A stretch of DNA of 49,147 nucleotides from Arthrobacter sp. SO3 (GTDB lineage: Bacteria > Actinomycetota > Actinomycetes > Actinomycetales > Micrococcaceae). Location of the stretch: contig NZ_MQTS01000163.1 of the NCBI RefSeq assembly GCF_020532825.1, positions 4,584-53,730 on the forward strand. Direction: 5' to 3'. This document shows positions 25,104-32,890 of the stretch, in pieces. How positions within the stretch are numbered: the first letter of the stretch is position 1; every line of letters begins with the position of its first letter. The translations under genes were made by a program, and so were the position numbers. The notes under the pieces are model-generated. The model ran no database searches and was not told where the DNA came from. It saw only the letters and a list, made by a program, of their open reading frames with translations.

Positions 25104-26588
25104 TTGAGTGAGCCCTCGCCCCCATCGCCGGCTGCCAGCACAACCGCGGACGATTGGAGCCCGCGGCTGGCTTTGCTCGTCGCTGCCACGTTCTTTATGG
25201 AGTTCCTGGACAGCACCGTCCTGACCACCGCGATCCCCAGCATCGCTGCGGACTTCTCCGTCCCGTCAGCGGACGTCAACATCACCATGACGGCCTACCT
25301 CATGACGGTGGCAATGGGGATCCCGCTCAGCGGCTGGCTGGCCGAACGCCTCGGCGCGCGGCGGGTGTTCTGCCTGGCCATTGCAACGTTCACGGTGGCG
25401 TCGCTGCTGTGCGCGCTCAGCCAGGACTTGGCCATGCTGACCCTGAGCCGGGTGCTGCAGGGTGCGGGCGGCGCCATGATGGTACCCGTCGGGACCCTCG
25501 TGGTGCTTCGCGGAACAGCGAAGAAGGACCTGCTCCGCGCCACGGCCTACCTGGTGTGGCCCGGCCTGCTGGCCCCCGTCCTGGCGCCGCTGGTCGGAGG
25601 CGCGCTCACGACGTTTCTGTCCTGGCACTGGATCTTCCTGATCAATCTCCCGCTGGGACTTGCGGCGTTCCTCGCGGCGCTGCGGCTGGTCCCGAGCACC
25701 GCGGGTGACCGCTCCCGGCGCCTGGACTGGCTGGGGCTCGCCCTCACCACCCTGGGTGTGGGGTCCGCCGTGGTGGGCCTGGAGCTGGCGGGCGGCCGCG
25801 GGTCCGACGCCCTGGCCGCCCTCAGCATCACCGCCGGGCTGCTGTTCCTCGTCACGGCGGTCTGGTGGATGCGGCGGGCCCGCTCCCCCCTGTTCGACCT
25901 GGGCGTCTTCTCCGCCCGGACGTTCCGCGCCACAGCGACCGGCGGCTTCATCTACCGCCTGACCATCAGTGCTGTGCCCTTCCTGCTGCCGCTGATGTTC
26001 CAGAACGGCTTCGGCTGGGATCCGCTGCACGCCGGGGTCCTCGTCGCGGCGGTGTTCATCGGCAACATCGGCGTCAAACCAGCCACGACCCCGCTGATCC
26101 GCCGCTTCGGCTTCAAGCCGGTGCTGGTCTTCGCGTCGCTGGCCTCGGCGGCCACTTTTGCGCTGTGCGCCCTGCTCGACGCCGGCACCCCGGAGCCGCT
26201 GATCTTCGCACTGCTCGTGGCCAGCGGAGCCTTCCGGTCCATCGGTTTCTCCGCCTACGCCTCGGTGCAGTACGCCGACGTCGTTCCCGTCCAGCTGCCG
26301 TCCGCCAACGCCGTTTCCGCGACGCTTGTGCAACTCGCGACGGCGGCCGGGATCGCCATCGGGGCCCTGCTGATCCGGGTCTACGGGGCCGGCGGCCCGC
26401 TGCTGGGCGGGGCGGGTGCAGCCGGAGGGGATCCGGCCGCGCCGTACCGCGCGGCGTTCCTGGCGATTGCGGTGGTTATGCTGCTGAGCACCCTGGACAG
26501 CCTGACGCTGCCCCGCCACGCGGGAGCCGAGGTCAGCCGGCCTGGCCAAGCACCAGCGGCAGCACCGCCCCGGCTCCCGCGAGCCTGA
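25104..26588 (+). CDS. DHA2 family (EmrB/QacA-like) MFS transporter
   Basis: This 494-residue carrier has about 13-14 hydrophobic segments. FFMEFLDSTVLTTAIPSIA in helix 1 is the DHA2 signature: the Asp-Xaa-Thr-Val-Xaa-Thr-Xaa-Ala pattern of EmrB-type drug exporters. The loop GWLAERLGARRVF is the conserved motif after helix 2, and LSRVLQGAGGAMMVPVG is the helix 4 motif. It should export small lipophilic compounds in exchange for protons. Its substrate is unknown. The start is TTG 25104, with GGAAGG eight bases upstream, because the preceding part of the frame is Arg/Gly-rich. The last 56 bases overlap the convergent recQ gene. Confidence 0.86.
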   Translation: MSEPSPPSPAASTTADDWSPRLALLVAATFFMEFLDSTVLTTAIPSIAADFSVPSADVNITMTAYLMTVAMGIPLSGWLAERLGARRVFCLAIATFTVASLLCALSQDLAMLTLSRVLQGAGGAMMVPVGTLVVLRGTAKKDLLRATAYLVWPGLLAPVLAPLVGGALTTFLSWHWIFLINLPLGLAAFLAALRLVPSTAGDRSRRLDWLGLALTTLGVGSAVVGLELAGGRGSDALAALSITAGLLFLVTAVWWMRRARSPLFDLGVFSARTFRATATGGFIYRLTISAVPFLLPLMFQNGFGWDPLHAGVLVAAVFIGNIGVKPATTPLIRRFGFKPVLVFASLASAATFALCALLDAGTPEPLIFALLVASGAFRSIGFSAYASVQYADVVPVQLPSANAVSATLVQLATAAGIAIGALLIRVYGAGGPLLGGAGAAGGDPAAPYRAAFLAIAVVMLLSTLDSLTLPRHAGAEVSRPGQAPAAAPPRLPRA

Positions 26589-28755
26589 GGGCGCGGCCTG
26601 CGACAGTCACGGTCCAGCGGCTGTCGACCAGATCGTCAATCAGCATCACGCTCTGGCCCTGGATCCCGGCCAGGGCTGCTTCCAGTTCCGGACCCACCAC
26701 CAGGCGTTCCCAGACCCCGGCAAGACGGTACGCGCTGTTGCCGCCGCGCCCGCCGGTCGGTCCGCCGTGCTCGAGCTGGAGCTGGCCCAGGTACGGGATC
26801 CGGCCGATTTCCGAGATGCCCCGGGCCAGCGAGTCCACCAGGGCCGGCTTGCCGCGGGACGGGACGCTGATGATGGCGGCCGGCCGGCCGGCCCCGCTCC
26901 AGCCGGGGGTGCGGGCGTCACCGGCGCCCCACTCGCGCAGCACCTGGACACACGCCTGCAGCATGCCCGGGTCCACCGTGCGGTCCGGGGCTCCCGCGGC
27001 GAAGGCTTCGCGCAGGGCACCGCCCCAGCCCAGGTCCGTGAGCCGCGCCAGCGCCCGGCCCGCAGCGACGTTTTCGTCGGGCTTGATCTTGCCCTTCACG
27101 GGTACTCCCAGCCGGTCCATGCCGCTGGGCCACTGCAGCCGGGGTTCCAGCGGGACACCGGCGCGGCTCAGCGTCTGTCCTGCGGCTTCGGTGGCCGAGG
27201 CGGCAATGTCCGCCGGGAACCACTGCCCGGCGCAGTTGTCACAGCGGCCGCAGGCGTGGGCGGTCTCGTCGTCGAGGACCGAGGTGATGTACTCCATCCG
27301 GCAACCCGCGGTGTCCTGATAGATCACCATGGAGTCCTGTTCGTCCACCCGGGCCTCCGCGATCCGGCCGTAGCGCTCGGCGTCGTAGTTCCAGGGCTGG
27401 CCGGTGGCCCGCCAGCCTCCGCCGACGCGCTCGACGGCGCCGTCGACGGCGAGCACCTTCAGCAGCAGCTCCAGCGGCGTCCTGCGCAGGTCCACCCGCG
27501 CTTCCAGCGCCACCGTGGACACGGCGGTCCCCGCCTCGGCGAGGGCGGTCAACACCGCGCCGGCCTTTTGCTCCGAGGGCATCGATGCGGTGGCGAAGTA
27601 CTGCCAGATGTCGCGGTCCTCGGAACCGGGCAGCAGCAGCACGTCGGCGTTGGCGGCGCCACGGCCGGCACGGCCGACCTGCTGGTAATAAGCCACCGGG
27701 GAGGACGGCGCCCCCAGGTGCACCACGAAACCGAGGTCCGGTTTGTCGAAGCCCATGCCCAGCGCCGAGGTAGCGACAAGGGCCTTGACCTGGTTGTCTT
27801 TGAGGAGCTGCTCGGCGCGTTCCCGGTCCGCGGGGTCGGTGCGTCCGGTGTAGGCCAGCACCTCGTGCCCGGCCTCGGCCAGGAGCCGGGCGGTGTCTTC
27901 GGCCGCGGAGACCGTCAGGGTGTAAATGATGCCGCTGCCGGGGAGGTCTTTCAGGTGCGTGAGCAGCCAGCCGAGCCGGTCGCGGGAGTCCGGCAGGCTC
28001 AGCACCCCCAGCCGGAGCGATTCGCGGCCCAGGGCCCCGCGGATGGTGAGCACGCCGGCGCCCAGCTGCTCCTCGATGTCGTGGACCACCCGGGAGTTGG
28101 CGGTGGCAGTGGTGGCCAGGACCGGAACGGTATCCGGCAGCTGGGTGATCAGGTCCGCGATGCGCCGGTAGTCGGGACGGAAATCGTGGCCCCAGTCCGA
28201 GATGCAGTGCGCCTCATCGATGACCAGGAGCCCGGTGCGGCGGATCAGCTCGGGGAGCTGGTTTTCCCGGAACGAGGGGTTCGTGAGGCGCTCTGGGGAG
28301 ACCAGCAGGACATCGACCTCATCCGCCGCGAGCTGTTCGCGGACGGTGTCCCAGTCCAGCTGGTTGGCGGAGTTGATGGCCACGGCCCGGACCCCGGCCC
28401 GGGCCGCCGCGGCCACCTGGTCACGCATGAGGGCCAGCAGCGGGGACACGATCAGGGTGGGCCCGGCGCCGCGGCGCCGGAGCAGCAGGGACGAGACGAA
28501 GTACACGGCCGACTTGCCCCAGCCGGTGCGCTGCACGACGAGGGCCCGCCGGCCGCCGTCGACGAGGGCCTCAATGGCTTCAAACTGGCCGTCATGGAAC
28601 TGCGCTGCCGGGTGCCCGACCAGCTCGCGCAGCACTTCCTGGGCCTGTTCCCGCGTCCCGGGAACCCCGGCCGAACCGGCCGAACCGGCGGAACCGGCGC
28701 CTCCGGCGGGATCGGCGGAAACGGAGAGGACGGCAGCGTTCTGGGTATTGGCCAT
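26533..28755 (-). CDS. RecQ family DNA helicase with C-terminal phosphoribosyltransferase-like domain
   Basis: This 740-residue protein starts with a Gly/Ser/Ala-rich tail (about 12-32). The superfamily 2 helicase core follows: motif I QRTGWGKS with Lys81, motif II DEAH at 180-183 continuing into the RecQ aromatic loop CISDWGHDFRPDY, and motif VI QQVGRAGR near 345. A zinc site with four Cys lies at about 484-508 (C...CGRCDNC). There is no HRDC domain. In its place the last 100 residues are a phosphoribosyltransferase-like fold, with the PRPP-loop-like sequence VMLIDDLVDSRWTVT near 702. It unwinds DNA 3' to 5' for repair. The ATG at 28755 has GATACT six bases upstream. This form occurs in other actinobacteria. 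Confidence 0.88.
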   Translation of the reverse strand: MANTQNAAVLSVSADPAGGAGSAGSAGSAGVPGTREQAQEVLRELVGHPAAQFHDGQFEAIEALVDGGRRALVVQRTGWGKSAVYFVSSLLLRRRGAGPTLIVSPLLALMRDQVAAAARAGVRAVAINSANQLDWDTVREQLAADEVDVLLVSPERLTNPSFRENQLPELIRRTGLLVIDEAHCISDWGHDFRPDYRRIADLITQLPDTVPVLATTATANSRVVHDIEEQLGAGVLTIRGALGRESLRLGVLSLPDSRDRLGWLLTHLKDLPGSGIIYTLTVSAAEDTARLLAEAGHEVLAYTGRTDPADRERAEQLLKDNQVKALVATSALGMGFDKPDLGFVVHLGAPSSPVAYYQQVGRAGRGAANADVLLLPGSEDRDIWQYFATASMPSEQKAGAVLTALAEAGTAVSTVALEARVDLRRTPLELLLKVLAVDGAVERVGGGWRATGQPWNYDAERYGRIAEARVDEQDSMVIYQDTAGCRMEYITSVLDDETAHACGRCDNCAGQWFPADIAASATEAAGQTLSRAGVPLEPRLQWPSGMDRLGVPVKGKIKPDENVAAGRALARLTDLGWGGALREAFAAGAPDRTVDPGMLQACVQVLREWGAGDARTPGWSGAGRPAAIISVPSRGKPALVDSLARGISEIGRIPYLGQLQLEHGGPTGGRGGNSAYRLAGVWERLVVGPELEAALAGIQGQSVMLIDDLVDSRWTVTVAGRALRLAGAGAVLPLVLGQAG

Positions 28756-28894
28756 TGCTTCAGTATCCCAGCCCGCTCCGGGAGCCACGAAGCCAGGGGC
28801 TCCGCTATGTGGACAATCACAGCGGATCCGCCGGGAGCCCGGCGTCGTGATGACACCGCCGGTGTCCCTCCACAGCCCCGTTCGGCCGTCAACG

Positions 28895-28907
28895 TAAGAT
28901 AAGACGC
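28895..28907 (+). promoter_or_regulatory. -10 box for a leaderless transcript
   Basis: TAAGAT (28895-28900) is followed by seven bases and GTG 28908. No Shine-Dalgarno is present. The spacing favours GTG 28908 over the in-frame ATG two codons later. Confidence 0.6.
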
Positions 28908-30326
28908 GTGACTATGGACCAGACAAAGACTTTTGACCTCTCGGCCTCCTTCAAGGCCTACGACGTGCGCGGCATTGTCGGCGAATCGATCACCGCTGAG
29001 ATCGTCGAGGCTGTGGGTGCGGCATTCGTCGACGTCCTGCAACTGGAGGGCAAGACGGTGCTGGTCGGCGGCGACATGCGCCCCTCCTCCCCCGAGTTCA
29101 GCAAGGCCTTCGCCGGCGGCGCCGCCCGCCGCGGGGCCAACGTCCAGCTGCTTGACCTGATCTCCACCGACGAGCTGTACTACGCCTGCGGTGCGCTCAA
29201 TGCAGCCGGTGCCACCTTCACCGCCAGCCACAACCCCGCCGAGTACAACGGCATCAAGATGGCCAAGGCCGGCGCCGAGCCGATCTCCTCCGAATCCGGG
29301 CTCAAGGAAATCCAGGCCCGCGCCGAGGAGTACCTCAACTCCGGCTCCATCCCCGCCGCCCCCGTCCGCGGCCTGATCGGCGTCCACGATGTCCTGAAGG
29401 GCTACTCCGAGTACCTCCGCAGCCTCGTGGACCTCCGCGGCTCCCGCCCGCTCAAGGTGGTAGTGGACGCCGGCAACGGCATGGCCGGGCTCACGACGCC
29501 GGCGGTGCTCGGCGACGCCCTGCTGCCCAAGCTCCCCCTGGAGATCATTCCGCTGTACTTCGAGCTCGACGGGTCCTTCCCGAACCACCCCGCCAACCCG
29601 CTGGAGCCGGAGAACCTGTGTGACCTGCAGGCCGCCGTCGTCGAGCACGGGGCGGACATAGGGCTGGCGTTCGACGGCGACGCAGACCGCTGCTTCGTCA
29701 TCGACGAAAAGGGCGAACCCGTCTCGCCGTCGGCGATCACCGGAATGGTGGCCCGCCGCGAGATTGCCCGCGCGCAGGGGCTCGGCGAGGCCAATCCGAC
29801 CGTCATCCACAACCTGCTGACCTCACGCGCCGTCCCCGAACTGGTGGAACGCCACGGCGGCCGGGCAGTCCGCACCCGCGTCGGCCACTCCTTCATCAAG
29901 GCTGTGATGGCCGCAGAGGGCGCCATCTTCGGCGGCGAACACTCCGCCCACTTCTACTTCCGTGACTTCTGGAACGCAGACACCGGCATGCTGGCCGCCA
30001 TGCACGTACTGGCCGCCCTGGGCGAGCAGGACGGCCCGCTGTCGGACCTCGGCCGCGAATACGAGCCGTACATGTCCTCCGGCGAGATCAACTCAGAAAT
30101 CGAAGACAAGGCCGGCGCCGTGGAACGCGTCCGGCACGATTTCCGCGACGAGGACGTCGAAGTGGATTACCTCGACGGCAGCACGTTCATCGCCACGGAC
30201 GGCAGCTACTGGTTCAACCTGCGCCCCTCCAACACCGAGCCGTTCCTCCGCCTGAACGTCGAGGCCACGGACAAAGACACCATGGAGCGTGTCCGCGACC
30301 GCGTCCTGGCACTGGTCCGGGGCTAG
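28908..30326 (+). CDS. manB: Phosphomannomutase/phosphoglucomutase
   Basis: This 472-residue enzyme interconverts hexose 6-phosphate and hexose 1-phosphate, feeding GDP-mannose and other sugar nucleotides for cell wall glycans. All four signature loops are present: the phosphoserine loop TASHNPAEYNG near residue 104, the metal-binding loop DGDADRCF near 255, the sugar-specificity loop GGEHSAHFYF near 341, and the phosphate-binding loop RPSNTEPFLRL near 438. The specificity loop GEHS fits dual mannose/glucose enzymes. Length is typical. The start GTG 28908 is supported by a -10 box seven bases upstream. A hypothetical gene follows after four bases, so they form an operon. Confidence 0.93.
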   Translation: MTMDQTKTFDLSASFKAYDVRGIVGESITAEIVEAVGAAFVDVLQLEGKTVLVGGDMRPSSPEFSKAFAGGAARRGANVQLLDLISTDELYYACGALNAAGATFTASHNPAEYNGIKMAKAGAEPISSESGLKEIQARAEEYLNSGSIPAAPVRGLIGVHDVLKGYSEYLRSLVDLRGSRPLKVVVDAGNGMAGLTTPAVLGDALLPKLPLEIIPLYFELDGSFPNHPANPLEPENLCDLQAAVVEHGADIGLAFDGDADRCFVIDEKGEPVSPSAITGMVARREIARAQGLGEANPTVIHNLLTSRAVPELVERHGGRAVRTRVGHSFIKAVMAAEGAIFGGEHSAHFYFRDFWNADTGMLAAMHVLAALGEQDGPLSDLGREYEPYMSSGEINSEIEDKAGAVERVRHDFRDEDVEVDYLDGSTFIATDGSYWFNLRPSNTEPFLRLNVEATDKDTMERVRDRVLALVRG

Positions 30327-30330
30327 GCCC

Positions 30331-30849
30331 GTGACGGAACTGCCGGCGGAAACGGCCACGGGGAAGGTAACCGGGCCCGCAGCCGAGCCCGCTGAGGGGG
30401 CCTGGCGGGACAGCGTTCCGGAGGCCAGCGCCACCGACCTGGAAAACCTGCTGGGAACCGGCGTCGGCGCGGCCCAGGAGCAGCTTGAGCGCAACGGCGG
30501 GTTCCTGCCGTTCGCCCTCGTGGTCGAGAACGACGGCGAGGTGCGGCTGGTTGCCGTCACTCCCGCCGACGCGGCCGAGGGGACGGACGCGGACTTTGAC
30601 GCAGACTCGATGATCAGCGACCTCACGGAACTCCTGCGGCAGCACCGGGACGAGTTCCGCGCCGCCGCCATCGTGTGTGACATCACCCTGCTGGAAGAAG
30701 CCTCGGACGCCATCCACGTCGCCGCAGAACACCGGGACGGATCGCTGTTCGCCGCGGTGCTGCCCTACGCCGCGAATCCCGCGACGCGCGAACTGGAATT
30801 TGGCGAGCTCTCCGCCGATACCAACGAGCCCGGCGTCTGGGTGGACTAG
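30331..30849 (+). CDS. Conserved hypothetical protein, co-transcribed with manB
   Basis: This 172-residue acidic protein begins at GTG 30331, four bases after the manB stop, so it is very likely translated from the manB transcript. The first 40 residues are Ala/Glu/Thr-rich. The rest looks like one compact alpha/beta domain with GGFLPFALVVENDGEVRLVA near residue 63, a helical stretch ISDLTELLRQHRDEFRAAA near 102, and a C-terminus LEFGELSADTNEPGVWVD. I do not recognise a family or active-site motif. There is no signal peptide or membrane segment. Its position suggests a cytoplasmic role near sugar-phosphate metabolism, but this is only gene-order inference. Confidence 0.7.
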   Translation: MTELPAETATGKVTGPAAEPAEGAWRDSVPEASATDLENLLGTGVGAAQEQLERNGGFLPFALVVENDGEVRLVAVTPADAAEGTDADFDADSMISDLTELLRQHRDEFRAAAIVCDITLLEEASDAIHVAAEHRDGSLFAAVLPYAANPATRELEFGELSADTNEPGVWVD

Positions 30850-30857
30850 ACCGCCGG

Positions 30858-30869
30858 TAAACTGGTGTT
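30858..30869 (+). promoter_or_regulatory. -10 box for a leaderless nsrR transcript
   Basis: TAAACT (30858-30863) is followed by six bases and ATG 30870. The region has no Shine-Dalgarno. nsrR therefore has its own leaderless promoter despite being only 20 bases after the previous stop. Confidence 0.6.
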
Positions 30870-31319
30870 ATGAAGATCAACGCCTTCGCGGATGTCAGCC
30901 TGCGCGCCATGATGGTACTCGCGGCTGCTCCCGACGGCGGGCTCCTCACCACCCAGAGCATCGCCGACGCCGTCGCGACGCCCTACAACCACGTCAGCAA
31001 GGCGATGGCAAAGCTGCGTGAGCTGGGAATGATCGACGTCGAACGCGGCCGGCACGGCGGCTCCCGGCTCAGCAGCGCCGGCCGGGCTGCCACCGTGGGA
31101 CAGCTCCTGCGCCAGCTGGACAACCGCATGGACCCGGCCGACTGTATCGCCGCGGACGGGCCCTGTCCGCTGATCAACGAGTGCCGCCTCCGCGGGGCCC
31201 TCGCCCGCGCCCGCGAGGCCTTTTACGGCGAACTGGACGACATCGTCGTCGCCTCCCTGCCGACCTCCCGGCAGATGGCGCCGGTGTTCCAGGCGATCGG
31301 CCTGCGCCCCGGTCTCTGA
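30870..31319 (+). CDS. nsrR: Rrf2 family nitric oxide-sensing repressor NsrR
   Basis: This 149-residue regulator has the Rrf2 winged helix at residues 1-75, with the recognition region IADAVATPYNHVSKAMAKL and the wing RGRHGGSRLS. Cysteines 92, 99 and 105 (DCIAADGPCPLINEC) and Asp8 match the ligand set of the [4Fe-4S] cluster in Streptomyces NsrR. The cluster reacts with nitric oxide, and the protein then releases DNA. The hmp gene for NO detoxification lies 150 bases downstream behind a matching palindrome, so hmp is the likely target. The pairing is what makes the assignment to NsrR and not another Rrf2 member secure. Confidence 0.92.
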   Translation: MKINAFADVSLRAMMVLAAAPDGGLLTTQSIADAVATPYNHVSKAMAKLRELGMIDVERGRHGGSRLSSAGRAATVGQLLRQLDNRMDPADCIAADGPCPLINECRLRGALARAREAFYGELDDIVVASLPTSRQMAPVFQAIGLRPGL

Positions 31320-31356
31320 GCCGGCCCCCACCCGCCACGCCCGGGAACCCGTCGAT

Positions 31357-31385
31357 TTGTGAATGTTTTCTACGCCCTGTAGAAC
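31357..31385 (+). promoter_or_regulatory. Possible hmp promoter
   Basis: TTGTGA (31357-31362) and TAGAAC (31380-31385) are separated by 17 bases. The -10 overlaps a small inverted repeat, TTCTAC-N5-GTAGAA (31368-31384). The NsrR palindrome follows directly downstream. Box scores are modest, so the exact promoter is uncertain. Confidence 0.4.
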
Positions 31386-31393
31386 TGAGGTAC

Positions 31394-31422
31394 AAATACT
31401 TGCATTTCAAATACAGGTATTT
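31394..31422. promoter_or_regulatory. NsrR operator upstream of hmp
   Basis: A 29-base near-perfect palindrome, with half-sites AAATACTTGCATTT and AAATACAGGTATTT around a central C. Only two base pairs of the 14 fail to match. The spacing and AT-rich half-sites resemble known NsrR sites. It lies 47 bases before the hmp ATG, where bound repressor would block transcription. Confidence 0.8.
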
Positions 31423-31469
31423 TCCATCGGTCCGGCTGAAGACCCCGGGCCACTATCTCAGGAGACAAC

Positions 31470-32630
31470 ATGCTCTCGGACAAGTCCTTCCCCGTCATCG
31501 AGGCCACCCTCCCCCTGGTCGGTTCCCGGATCGGTGAAATCACCCCCAAGTTTTATGCCCGCCTCTTCGCAGCGCACCCGGAGCTGCTCGACGGCCTCTT
31601 CAGCCGCTCCAACCAGCGCAACGGCAACCAGCAGCAGGCCCTGGCCGGAAGCATCGCCGCTTTCGCCACCCACCTGGTGAACAACCCCGGCACCCTGCCG
31701 GAGACCGTGCTCGCCCGCATCGCCCACCGCCACACTTCCCTCGGCATCACCGAACCGCAGTACCAGGTGGTCTACGAGCACCTCTTCGCCGCCATCGCCG
31801 AGGACCTGGCCGAGGTCATCACCCCGGAAATCGCCGAAGCCTGGACCGAGGTCTACTGGCTCATGGCGGACGCCCTGATCAAGCTCGAAAAGGGCCTCTA
31901 CGCCGCACAGGCAAACAGCGTGATGTGGAGCCCGTGGCGGGTTGCCGCCAAGACCGCCGCCGGCACCGGTTCCATGACCTTCACCCTGGAACCGGCCGAT
32001 GACACCCCCATCACCCCCGCCCTCGCGGGCCAGTACGTCAGCGTCAAGGTCACCGTCCCGGACGGACTGCGCCAGGTCCGCCAGTACTCGCTCTCCGGTG
32101 ACGCCGGAACGAGCCGCACGTTCACCACCAAGATGGACGACGGCGGCGAAGTCTCCCCCGTTCTGCACAACAACGTCCAGGTGGGCGACATCCTCGAGAT
32201 CTCCAACCCCTACGGTGAGATCACCCTCAAGGAAGGCGACGGCCCCGTTATCCTGGCCTCCGCCGGCATCGGCTGCACACCGACCGCATCGATCCTGCGC
32301 TCCCTCGCGGACTCCGGCTCGGACCGCCAGGTCCTCGTCCTGCACGCGGAAAGCGATCTGGACAGCTGGGCGCTGCGCAGCCAGATGACGGGCGACGTCG
32401 AACGCCTCGACGGCGCCGACCTCCAGCTCTGGCTCGAGCAGCCGGTCGCCGGAACCAAGGAGGGCTTCATGTCACTGCGCGAAGTCGACCTCCCGGCCAA
32501 CGCCTCGCTCTACCTCTGTGGTCCGCTGCCGTTCATGAAGAGCATCCGCAACGAGGCCATCAACGCCGGCATCCCGGCCACCAAGATCCACTACGAGGTC
32601 TTCGGCCCGGACATCTGGCTCGCCAGCTAG
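31470..32630 (+). CDS. hmp: Flavohemoprotein, nitric oxide dioxygenase
   Basis: This 386-residue enzyme converts nitric oxide and oxygen to nitrate with NAD(P)H in the cytoplasm. The globin domain spans about 1-135; the heme-ligand His lies in LARIAHRHTSLGI near residue 85. The FAD-binding domain has RQYSLSGDAG near 208, the RxYSxS motif. The NAD domain has ILASAGIGCTPTASIL near 266 and ends HYEVFGPD. It is about ten residues shorter than E. coli Hmp (396), with no missing motif. ATG 31470 has AGGAG nine bases upstream. NsrR probably represses it through the operator at 31394. A strong terminator follows. Confidence 0.95.
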   Translation: MLSDKSFPVIEATLPLVGSRIGEITPKFYARLFAAHPELLDGLFSRSNQRNGNQQQALAGSIAAFATHLVNNPGTLPETVLARIAHRHTSLGITEPQYQVVYEHLFAAIAEDLAEVITPEIAEAWTEVYWLMADALIKLEKGLYAAQANSVMWSPWRVAAKTAAGTGSMTFTLEPADDTPITPALAGQYVSVKVTVPDGLRQVRQYSLSGDAGTSRTFTTKMDDGGEVSPVLHNNVQVGDILEISNPYGEITLKEGDGPVILASAGIGCTPTASILRSLADSGSDRQVLVLHAESDLDSWALRSQMTGDVERLDGADLQLWLEQPVAGTKEGFMSLREVDLPANASLYLCGPLPFMKSIRNEAINAGIPATKIHYEVFGPDIWLAS

Positions 32631-32655
32631 ATCCCCACCGCTTCAAGCACGACGG

Positions 32656-32697
32656 CGGCCCCGCACCTTTAGCAACGAAGGTGCGGGGCCGTCTTTA
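32656..32697 (+). terminator. Terminator after hmp
   Basis: GGCCCCGCACCTT (32657-32669) pairs with AAGGTGCGGGGCC (32678-32690), followed by GTCTTTATC. A very similar stem with the same ACGGCGGCCCCGCACCTT arm recurs at 32828-32877. Confidence 0.85.
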
Positions 32698-32749
32698 TCG
32701 TTAAAGACGGGTTGCGCTGCGCGGGCGCCGGTCCTCCAAGCCCGTCCGG

Positions 32750-32798
32750 CGGGCAGATCAGGGCGAATGCGGGCCCGTCATCCGCCCCGATCTGCCCG
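32750..32798. repeat. Intergenic palindrome, family A, copy 2
   Basis: CGGGCAGATCAGGGCG (32750-32765) pairs with 32783-32798 with one mismatch, around a 17-base centre. The core GCAGATCAGGGCG plus the centre start (A/G)ATGCG is shared with the copy at 12427. It sits between two near-identical terminator hairpins in the gap between the convergent hmp and pckG genes. Confidence 0.75.
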
Positions 32799-32827
32799 CG
32801 CGGAGCTCCCCCAGATTCGCGGCAACG

Positions 32828-32877
32828 ACGACGGCGGCCCCGCACCTTGGGAAAAGTGCGGGGCCGCCGTCGTTTTT
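32828..32877. terminator. Strong hairpin terminator between hmp and pckG
   Basis: An 18-base perfect stem (32828-32845 with 32856-32873) has a 10-base loop and is followed by GTTTTT on the plus strand. It shares about 20 bases with the terminator at 32656. It may block hmp read-through and also serve pckG from the other side. Confidence 0.85.
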
Positions 32878-32890
32878 AAGGCTGAGGACG

